A stretch of 64,000 bases of DNA, from the NCBI RefSeq assembly GCF_003946215.1, contig NZ_RHOW01000003.1, forward strand, positions 32,679 to 96,678, given 5' to 3'. Source of the stretch: Lapidilactobacillus mulanensis. Its GTDB lineage: Bacteria; Bacillota; Bacilli; Lactobacillales; Lactobacillaceae. The translations under genes were made by a program, and so were the position numbers. The notes beneath the pieces are model-generated. The model was not told the origin of the DNA and did no database searches. It saw only the letters and a program-made list of their open reading frames with translations. Shown piece by piece: positions 58,703 to 64,000 of the stretch (position 1 is the first letter of the stretch; the number at the start of each line of letters is the position of its first letter).

Positions 58703-59158
58703 TTACTTGCTTGCTTTGGAAATAAAAGTTGCTAAAACACCGTTAATGAACTTAGCTGATTGTTCATCACTAAATTCTTTAGCGAGTTGAATCGCCTCAT
58801 CGATCGCCACAGCGTCGGGAACCGCCTCATGACTGATCTCATATAGACCTAATCGTAAAATGATCAGATCTGTTTTCGAGATTCGCTTCAATGTCCAGCC
58901 GCCCTTAAGCTTAGGAGTCAACTCAGCATCAAGTGTTTCTTGTGCGTCGGTCACACCAACAACTAATTTTTGAGCGTAGACCTGATTAGGGTCGGTTGCA
59001 TCAATGGCAACAATTTCTTCATCCTCGAGATTGACCGTTGCAGAATCTGCGGCAATGACCATCTGAATCGCCTCATCGGCAGTTTGTTCTGGATTGCTTG
59101 TCATCACAAATAACGCTTGAAATGCAACAGAACGTGCTTGATGTCGATCTAATTGCAT
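58703..59158 (-). CDS. nusB: Transcription antitermination factor NusB
   Basis: With S10 forms the boxA complex for rRNA antitermination. 151 aa, all-helical: HQARSVAFQALFVM at the N-terminus and VPDAVAIDEAIQLAKEFSDE then KFINGVLATFI at the C-terminus. The inserted middle stretch (about 40-65) is acidic. 3 bp from yqhY. Confidence 0.96.
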   Translation of the reverse strand: MQLDRHQARSVAFQALFVMTSNPEQTADEAIQMVIAADSATVNLEDEEIVAIDATDPNQVYAQKLVVGVTDAQETLDAELTPKLKGGWTLKRISKTDLIILRLGLYEISHEAVPDAVAIDEAIQLAKEFSDEQSAKFINGVLATFISKASK

Positions 59159-59161
59159 GAA

Positions 59162-59623
59162 TTATTCACCCGCCGTTTGGTCAGCGGCTTTTTGATTCTG
59201 CTGGTCACTAATTGCGTCAGCGAAAAAAGTGCTTGGATCAATTTTTTCTGCTTTTTCAGGAATAATACCATCAACATGAATGTTAACTTCACCAAGCTCT
59301 AAATCAGTCATGTAATAAAGCTGCTCTTTAAGCAATTGTTGCATCGCCAAAGCTACCTTAGGTACAGAAACGCCATAGTTTAGGTAAACGTAGACATCCG
59401 CATTGATTTGATTGCCATCGACAGACAATTCAACGCCGCGACCGTGATCTTGCCGACCGAGGAGTACTTTGATACTGTTCGTCAGATTACCGCGCATTTC
59501 AAAAACACCATCAACTTGTTTAGCGGCAATTCCTAGAATCACTTCTAAAACTTGCGGTGCGATTTGAATGGTACCTGCTTGTGTGTCACTTTGCGTCAAC
59601 AAAATATTTTGTTCTTCAGCCAT
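59162..59623 (-). CDS. yqhY: Asp23/Gls24 family protein YqhY
   Basis: 153 aa: GTIQIAPQVLEVILGIAAKQ, VDGVFEMRGNL, GRGVELSV, VYVYLNYGVSVPKVALAMQ. In Bacillus yqhY lies between acc genes and nusB and affects acetyl-CoA carboxylase regulation. Here acc genes are absent and efp precedes it. Paralogue of yloU at 39057. Confidence 0.94.
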   Translation of the reverse strand: MAEEQNILLTQSDTQAGTIQIAPQVLEVILGIAAKQVDGVFEMRGNLTNSIKVLLGRQDHGRGVELSVDGNQINADVYVYLNYGVSVPKVALAMQQLLKEQLYYMTDLELGEVNIHVDGIIPEKAEKIDPSTFFADAISDQQNQKAADQTAGE

Positions 59624-59634
59624 TCCATGACCCC

Positions 59635-60198
59635 CTAGCTATTTGCTCTTGAAATATAACTACCATCACCAGTATTGATCGTCAAAACATCATCCACGTT
59701 AATGAAAAATGGTACTTGAACAACCAAGCCTGTTTCCATTGTTGCGGGTTTAGTCCCACCCGAAGAAGTATCGCCACGAATACCAGGTTCAGTTGCTGTA
59801 ACGGTCAAGTCAACCGTATTAGGTAAATCAATACCTAACGTTTCTGCACCATGCATTTGAACACCAACCGTCATATTTTCTTTCAGGTATTTGAGCTCAT
59901 CGCGAATTTCATCGCCTGGCAATTCTAACTGTTCATAAGTTGTGGTATCCATGAACACATAGTTTTCCCCATCAGCGTATAAATATTGCATTTGCTTACT
60001 ATCGATCTGTGCCTTTTCAATCTTTTCAGTGGCACGGAAAGTTTTTTCCTGAACCGCACCCGTCCGCAAGTTCTTTAACTTAGAACGAACAAAAGCACTA
60101 CCCTTACCAGGTTTAACATGCTGAAATTCAACGACCCGCCAAAGATCGCCATCAACTTGAATGGTCAAACCATTCTTAAAATTATTTACTGAAATCAT
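59635..60198 (-). CDS. efp: Elongation factor P
   Basis: Rescues ribosomes stalled on polyproline. 187 aa, three beta-barrels: [20 protein letters not shown] carries the tip loop with the lysine at position 32, then domain II/III ending [16 protein letters not shown]. Modification enzymes are not in the window. First gene of efp-yqhY-nusB. Confidence 0.98.
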   Translation of the reverse strand: MISVNNFKNGLTIQVDGDLWRVVEFQHVKPGKGSAFVRSKLKNLRTGAVQEKTFRATEKIEKAQIDSKQMQYLYADGENYVFMDTTTYEQLELPGDEIRDELKYLKENMTVGVQMHGAETLGIDLPNTVDLTVTATEPGIRGDTSSGGTKPATMETGLVVQVPFFINVDDVLTINTGDGSYISRANS

Positions 60199-60262
60199 AA
60201 TTATGCCTCATTTACTATTGTTATGTCTACTATATCAAGCGAAGGTACAACATTGCAAGTCA

Positions 60263-60333
60263 GAGTGTGAAAAGTCATGGGTTGAAACTGAGGATTAACT
60301 TCGATCAACAGCTTTAGCCGTCCTTATTCACAC
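60263..60333 (-). repeat. Truncated copy of the hairpin repeat in the efp leader
   Basis: Plus-strand left end GAGTGTGAAAAGTCATGGG then TTGAAACTGAGGATTAAC matches the other copies. Outer arms GTGTGAA and TTCACAC can pair, but the central stem is lost. It lies between the efp promoter and start codon, so it would be in the mRNA leader. Confidence 0.7.
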
Positions 60334-60356
60334 GAGCTTAATTTTACACTTATCCA

Positions 60357-60365
60357 TTATAGCAG
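60357..60365 (-). promoter_or_regulatory. Putative extended -10 efp promoter
   Basis: Minus-strand TGCTATAAT (-10 at 60357-60362). No strong -35; the pepP terminator lies immediately upstream. Confidence 0.55.
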
Positions 60366-60375
60366 AATTGTATGC

Positions 60376-60405
60376 AAAAAGCAGTCGCAAAAACGCAACT
60401 GCTTC
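60376..60405 (-). terminator. Intrinsic terminator after pepP
   Basis: Minus-strand GCAGTTGCG-TTT-TTGCGACTGC followed by TTTTTG. Confidence 0.85.
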
Positions 60406-60443
60406 TCTCTAGCATTAGTTATTAACCACACATATTTGTATAG

Positions 60444-61508
60444 CTATAGAATAATCAATTCATCTTTAGGTGATTGCGTCAAAACTTCGCAGCCAGAATC
60501 GGTGATCAATAAATCATCCTCGATCCGTACACCGCCGAGATTCTCAACATAGATCCCCGGCTCATCCGTTACCACGTTGCCAGCGACCAAAGGCTGTGCG
60601 TTATAAATTCCCCAAGCACCAGGGCCTTCATGAATATCCAACCCGATTCCATGACCAGTCCCATGACCAAAACTATAGCCTTGAGATTTAACATAATTAT
60701 GGGCCACATCATTGATCAAACGTCCAGTAGCGCCCGGCGCACTGGCCTCGACCACTTTTTTATTGGCATCCAAAACGATTTGATAGATTTTTTTAGCTTC
60801 ATCACCAGGATCACCAACGGCAATCGTCCGCGTCATATCAGACGTGTAACCACGATAGTAGCAGCCAAAATCAAACGTGACTAATTCACCGTTCTGAATT
60901 TTCTTATCGCTGGCAGTCCCATGAGGCCACGCAGAACGAAAACCTGAAGCCACGATGGTTTCGAAAGACGAACCAGAAGCACCGTGTTTGCGCATGAAAT
61001 ATTCCATTTCGGTGGCAACAGATAATTCAGTCATGCCCGCTTTAACGAATCCGAGCAGAAAATCAAAACAATCATCAGTAATTTTGATAGCCTGTTTTAA
61101 TAATTCAATTTCACCAGCATCTTTAACTTCGCGCAATTGTTCAACCACACCAGTTGTGGCGACCAATTTAATTGATCCAAAAACTTTTGTTACGTCTTGA
61201 AATTCAGCATAGTTCAAATGAGTTGCTTCGAAACCGACAACCTGCATTTTGGCGGCAGCCGCCAATTTCTGTGCTTCACCAAAAACGCCCTTCTGATGTT
61301 CAACAATTTCAAAATCAGTCACTTGCTGCGCAGCCTGTTCTGTATAACGAGAGTCAGTTATAAAATACGCCTGCTCAGCACCGATCAACAACGCACTTTC
61401 ATCGCCAGTAAAGCCGCTCAAATACGTCACGTTGCGGGCATCGGTAATTAAAAGCGCAGGAATTTTTTCCTGAGCCATTTTTGTTCTCAAATTTGCAAGT
61501 CTTGTCAT
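60444..61508 (-). CDS. pepP: Xaa-Pro aminopeptidase, M24B family
   Basis: Metallopeptidase removing N-terminal residues before proline. 354 aa from ATG 61506-61508: N-terminal creatinase-like domain, then pita-bread fold with metal ligands in FDFGCYYRGYTSDMTRT (two Asp), FGHGTGHGIGLDIHEGP (His), DEPGIY (Glu) and VRIEDDLLIT (Glu). The longer open frame lacks a ribosome site. Could be a prolidase (PepQ-like); the aminopeptidase call follows its conserved position upstream of efp. Confidence 0.92.
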   Translation of the reverse strand: MTRLANLRTKMAQEKIPALLITDARNVTYLSGFTGDESALLIGAEQAYFITDSRYTEQAAQQVTDFEIVEHQKGVFGEAQKLAAAAKMQVVGFEATHLNYAEFQDVTKVFGSIKLVATTGVVEQLREVKDAGEIELLKQAIKITDDCFDFLLGFVKAGMTELSVATEMEYFMRKHGASGSSFETIVASGFRSAWPHGTASDKKIQNGELVTFDFGCYYRGYTSDMTRTIAVGDPGDEAKKIYQIVLDANKKVVEASAPGATGRLINDVAHNYVKSQGYSFGHGTGHGIGLDIHEGPGAWGIYNAQPLVAGNVVTDEPGIYVENLGGVRIEDDLLITDSGCEVLTQSPKDELIIL

Positions 61509-61628
61509 GATAAACACACTTTCATTTAGCAATTTTCGAAAAATTAAAATCAAATCGAATTTATGCCATATTTTAGGCTACATTTTCAATCCTCGCAAGT
61601 TTATCTTTCGGGTTCGATGACAGTCGAC

Positions 61629-61712
61629 CTACTCGGCGATTTGCAGATCGATGGTTTGATCAAAATATTTTTGTAATTCCGGCCGTTGATTATGGGAAAC
61701 GAAAAAGACCAT
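61629..61712 (-). pseudogene. C-terminal remnant of an ABC ATPase, possibly ABC-F
   Basis: The minus-strand frame reads MVFFVSHNQRPELQKYF then DQTIDLQIAE and a stop. The VSH is the switch-histidine motif of ABC ATPases, and the short tail ending in 'tIdL' is typical of ABC-F or exporter ATPases. An in-frame stop occurs two codons upstream, and no Walker or signature motifs are found nearby. Only about 27 residues remain. Confidence 0.5.
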
Positions 61713-61907
61713 TTCATTTTAAATTCAGGTCATGAAAGTAAAACAACAATATCTAAATCTATCCAACCCAGACAGAAAAGCATCACTTCAATCGATGATC
61801 CACTATTCTTATCCGCAAACCAGAATCTTTCATCCCCCAGCCCTAACGCCACAAACCGAATGAGCCGTCAATGTCAGTTCTAGCCGACAAAAAATAACAA
61901 GCTACCA
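61713..61907. other. Spacer with no recognisable gene
   Basis: About 195 bp between the ATPase remnant and the rpmA terminator. All frames are interrupted on both strands. It may hold eroded parts of the same lost gene, but nothing specific can be read. The 61509-61628 stretch likewise shows nothing beyond the pepP promoter region. Confidence 0.5.
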
Positions 61908-61946
61908 AAAAAGCCCAACCAGAATTGATCTGGTCGGGCTTTTTAT
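61908..61946 (-). terminator. Bidirectional terminator after rpmA
   Basis: AAAAAGCCCGACCAGATCAA pairs with TTCTGGTTGGGCTTTTTT on the minus strand; U runs in both directions. Confidence 0.93.
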
Positions 61947-61953
61947 ACACGAA

Positions 61954-62250
61954 TTACGCTTCTTGTGCGACTGCGACTGGTAAAACTGATACTTGTTTGC
62001 GATCTTTGCCGAGACGTTCGAATTTAACGACGCCATCAGTTAATGCAAATAAGGTGTCATCTCCACCGCGACCAACGTTAGTACCTGGATGAATCTTAGT
62101 ACCGCGTTGACGATAAAGGATCGAACCAGCAGTAACGGTTTGTCCGTCGGCACGTTTAGAACCTAAACGACGACCAGCAGAGTTACGGCCGTTTGCACTG
62201 GAACCACCACCCTTATGGTGAGAGAAGAACTGTAAATTATGCATTTCCAT
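61954..62250 (-). CDS. rpmA: 50S ribosomal protein L27 with Firmicutes N-terminal extension
   Basis: Large-subunit protein whose mature N-terminus reaches the peptidyl transferase centre. 98 aa. Starts [18 protein letters not shown]: the NLQFF sequence is the site at which the Prp protease removes the extension in Firmicutes. Core [18 protein letters not shown] and [18 protein letters not shown] segments follow. ATG 62248-62250 is 9 bases after GGAGG. The prp gene expected between rplU and rpmA is absent; only 23 bp separate them. Confidence 0.97.
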   Translation of the reverse strand: MEMHNLQFFSHHKGGGSSANGRNSAGRRLGSKRADGQTVTAGSILYRQRGTKIHPGTNVGRGGDDTLFALTDGVVKFERLGKDRKQVSVLPVAVAQEA

Positions 62251-62273
62251 TGCGATGCACCTCCGTCTACTAT

Positions 62274-62585
62274 TTAAGCATTGATTGAGTCAATGACAAC
62301 TTTTGTATATGGTTGACGATGACCCTTCTTTTGATGTTGATGTTTCTTTGGCTTGTACTTGTAAGTAACAACTTTCTTTTCACGGCCTTGTTTCTCAACA
62401 GTACCGACAACGCTAGCACCGTCAAGTGTTGGCGCGCCAACTTTAGTTGTTCCTTCGCCACCGACTAAGACAACTTCGTCAAAAGTTACCTTCTCGCCAG
62501 CATCTACGTCAAGCTTCTCAACATAAACAGCTTCTCCAGCTGCAACTTTATATTGTTTGCCACCAGTTTTAATAATTGCGTACAT
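62274..62585 (-). CDS. rplU: 50S ribosomal protein L21
   Basis: 103-aa large-subunit protein: [52 protein letters not shown]. Operon leader for rpmA. AGGAGG before the ATG, and an L21 leader upstream. Confidence 0.98.
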   Translation of the reverse strand: MYAIIKTGGKQYKVAAGEAVYVEKLDVDAGEKVTFDEVVLVGGEGTTKVGAPTLDGASVVGTVEKQGREKKVVTYKYKPKKHQHQKKGHRQPYTKVVIDSINA

Positions 62586-62595
62586 CTACGTGCAC

Positions 62596-62695
62596 CTCCT
62601 ATAATCTCAGACTCGCCAAAAGGGGCAGCTTGCGCTTTAAAACCCCTGATTGTGCGGTTGTAGCTGTGGAGTTCACAAATACAACTCACTCATTC
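62596..62695 (-). ncRNA. L21 leader RNA
   Basis: Minus-strand leader ACAACCGCACAATC, AGGGGTTTTAAAGC, GCAAGCTGCCCCTTTTGGCG and AGTCTGAG ahead of rplU. AGGGG and CCCCT can pair around the central GC/GC hairpin. Position and sequence fit the ribosomal protein L21 leader of Bacilli, proposed to bind L21 for autoregulation. No covariance model could be run. Confidence 0.75.
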
Positions 62696-62790
62696 TATCA
62701 AAAAATCCCACAAACTGCAACAACTTAGCGGGATTTCGTTGGAAATATTTGTATGAAACTTGTTTTGTAAATACTTCTTTAAATTCGAGA

Positions 62791-62825
62791 AAAAACAGAC
62801 AATCTTTTTAAGATTGTCTGTTTTC
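62791..62825 (-). terminator. Terminator after the DUF554 gene
   Basis: Minus-strand AAAACAGACAATCTT-AAA-AAGATTGTCTGTTTTTT, a 15-bp stem with U run. Confidence 0.9.
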
Positions 62826-62836
62826 TAAAATATTTT

Positions 62837-63574
62837 TTACAATAATGGTCCGATCCAGTTGATCCATACCCAGCTCAATGGTAATGCAACGATCATCGCC
62901 GGAATCATGTCCGCGGTCGGGAACATCAAGAGTTTGACCATCCGGAAACCCGTGGCCAACATCAACACGCCACCAACGGCTTTGAAATCTAAGATCATCG
63001 TTGGTGTCGTCAATGGGAAAATCAATCCTGCAAACATGAACAACAAACCAAAGATGACAAATTGTGGAACGGAAATAAGTGACACAACATAACCTAAGTT
63101 AGCCGCGAAAATAGCAGCCGTGAAGAAATCTAAGATCGATTTCGAAATCAAAATCGACGTATCGCCACTCATCCCTTCACTCAAAGCACCGTAAATTCCG
63201 GTACCACTCGCACAGAATAACACGATAACCGTGACCAATGTGGCATCAAAATCTGCAGCACTCATTTCAGAGTTAGAAGAATTCAAGCGTGGAAAAAGTT
63301 TGACGATCAAATTTTGCATCCATTTAGCCGCACGATTGATTTTATCGCCTAAATGAAACGCCAAGCCAATTCCAGTCCCGATAATGACTGAGAAAATAAC
63401 GGCCGACATGTTTTTCATCGGTGCAATTGAGAAAATTCCCATTGTCATCGAACAAGCACCAAACACCATGTTCAAGCCATCCTTGAAACTTTTCGACATA
63501 TGTTTGCCACCCAAAGCGCCAAATATACCACCGAATAATACTGATAATGCATTTATAGTCACACCAATTGGCAT
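62837..63574 (-). CDS. DUF554 membrane protein (YdfK/YqgA type)
   Basis: 245 aa with about seven membrane helices and short loops. Begins PIGVTINALSVLFGGIFGAL and contains the conserved GLNMVFGACSMTMGIFSI and GIGLAFHLGDKINRAA segments of DUF554. Function unknown, presumed transport. AGGAGG before ATG. Monocistronic. The 160-bp spacer upstream (63575-63737) holds its promoter region and nothing else clear. Confidence 0.9.
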   Translation of the reverse strand: MPIGVTINALSVLFGGIFGALGGKHMSKSFKDGLNMVFGACSMTMGIFSIAPMKNMSAVIFSVIIGTGIGLAFHLGDKINRAAKWMQNLIVKLFPRLNSSNSEMSAADFDATLVTVIVLFCASGTGIYGALSEGMSGDTSILISKSILDFFTAAIFAANLGYVVSLISVPQFVIFGLLFMFAGLIFPLTTPTMILDFKAVGGVLMLATGFRMVKLLMFPTADMIPAMIVALPLSWVWINWIGPLL

Positions 63575-63737
63575 GAGCCTAACCTCCTGATAATTACTGA
63601 TTTATTTGTATTGATCGAACAATGCAAAGGTAATTTTACCAGTGGTTTGGCGCAGAAACTATTCAACTTGGCGGATGGATTATGCCGAAATGGAATGGTG
63701 AGGGGAAATTCAAATCGTTGTACATAATATTGAGATA

Positions 63738-63947
63738 TTAAAAGACCAATTTGTTCCATTCTTCTTGTGAAATTTCCTCGATTGGCGTATTGGTTCTTAT
63801 TGCATATTCAATATCATTTTCCATTTTCACTATGCCCGCTTGTAATTCCTCTGGATAACTAGGAATATTCACCGGATTCCACCATCCCACTATTCGCTCG
63901 GGAAAATTAGTGTGGAAATGATTTTCATATCTTAGTTGGCTATACTC
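63738..63947 (-). pseudogene. 3' fragment of an unidentified gene
   Basis: An open minus-strand frame of 69 codons with no start: it reads LRYENHFHTNFPERIVGWWN, then PVNIPSYPEELQAGIV, and ends EEISQEEWNKLVF. Composition is protein-like (conserved-looking WW and Pro/Tyr spacing), but the frame is closed at its 5' side by TAG (63948-63950) at the edge of a palindrome. I do not recognise the family. It is probably the tail of a gene cut by an insertion whose edge starts at about 63948. Confidence 0.55.
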
Positions 63948-64000
63948 CTACTTAAGTAGACAAGCAAATAATCAAAGCTTGTACACTTAGGAAGGAGTTT
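63948..64000 (+). mobile_element. Possible left edge of an insertion element entering the window
   Basis: Perfect palindrome CTACTTAAGTAG (63948-63959), then ACAAG...CTTGT inverted arms, and AGGAAGGAG at the window edge, a strong plus-strand ribosome site. The plus-strand gene it serves starts beyond the window, and the fragment on its left is truncated at the palindrome. An IS element fits, but the family cannot be identified here. Confidence 0.35.

Noticed and set aside
60199..60262. Riboswitch or T-box search in leaders (efp, proS, thiN, folD)
   Set aside because: No T-box TGGNACCGCG-like sequence, no TPP or THF riboswitch conserved core was found upstream of these genes.

Overview
The window looks like chromosomal DNA of a low-GC Gram-positive bacterium, most likely a member of the Lactobacillaceae. 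This rests on gene order and protein features: a PolC-type replicase (PHP plus embedded exonuclease), ribosomal proteins and SRP genes in Firmicutes superoperons, a PASTA kinase/phosphatase pair, a FakA-like protein, Asp23 proteins, and an L27 with the NLQFF leader. The genus cannot be fixed by eye. Almost every gene is on the minus strand. The plus-strand exceptions are plsC, lexA and a small SOS-type gene. No tRNA, rRNA, CRISPR array or prophage was seen.

Layout, left to right (transcription mostly right to left): (1) 1-13.8 kb, rpsB-tsf-pyrH-frr-uppS-cdsA-rseP-proS-polC-rimP-nusA, covering translation factors, UMP kinase, undecaprenyl-PP and CDP-DAG synthesis, and the replicase. dxr is absent from its usual place. 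(2) 13.9-22.6 kb, a mixed block: GIY-YIG protein, TrmN6-like methyltransferase, plsC, a heterodimeric ABC exporter, yneF, ynzC, divergent lexA, htpX, lemA. (3) 22.7-39.9 kb, the rpmB-yloU-fakA-recG-plsX-acpP-rnc-smc-ftsY-ylxM-ffh-rpsP-khpA-rimM-trmD-rplS superoperon. (4) 40-51.5 kb, gmk-rpoZ-coaBC-priA-fmt-rsmB-stp-prkC-rsgA-thiN. (5) 51.7-62.6 kb, a small LexA-box gene, then folD/xseAB/ispA/tlyA/argR/recN, nusB/yqhY/efp/pepP and rplU-rpmA. (6) 62.8-64 kb, a DUF554 membrane protein, a broken gene fragment and the edge of a probable inserted element.

The coding content is ordinary housekeeping. The unusual material is between the genes. A family of long hairpin repeats, sharing a GGGTTGAAA box near one end, lies upstream of rimP, tsf, yloU and efp, always in the same orientation. 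Four units of about 118 bp are tandem between rpsB and tsf. Their stem sequences differ from unit to unit but pairing is kept. A separate 830-bp spacer between ffh and rpsP is a mosaic of other inverted and direct repeats.

Other points: a promoter placed just before an intrinsic terminator at the head of rimP-nusA, suggesting NusA-type attenuation; a 113-aa protein of unknown function under two LexA boxes; no prp protease gene between rplU and rpmA although L27 keeps its cleavable leader; and small gene remnants at 61.6 kb and 63.7 kb.
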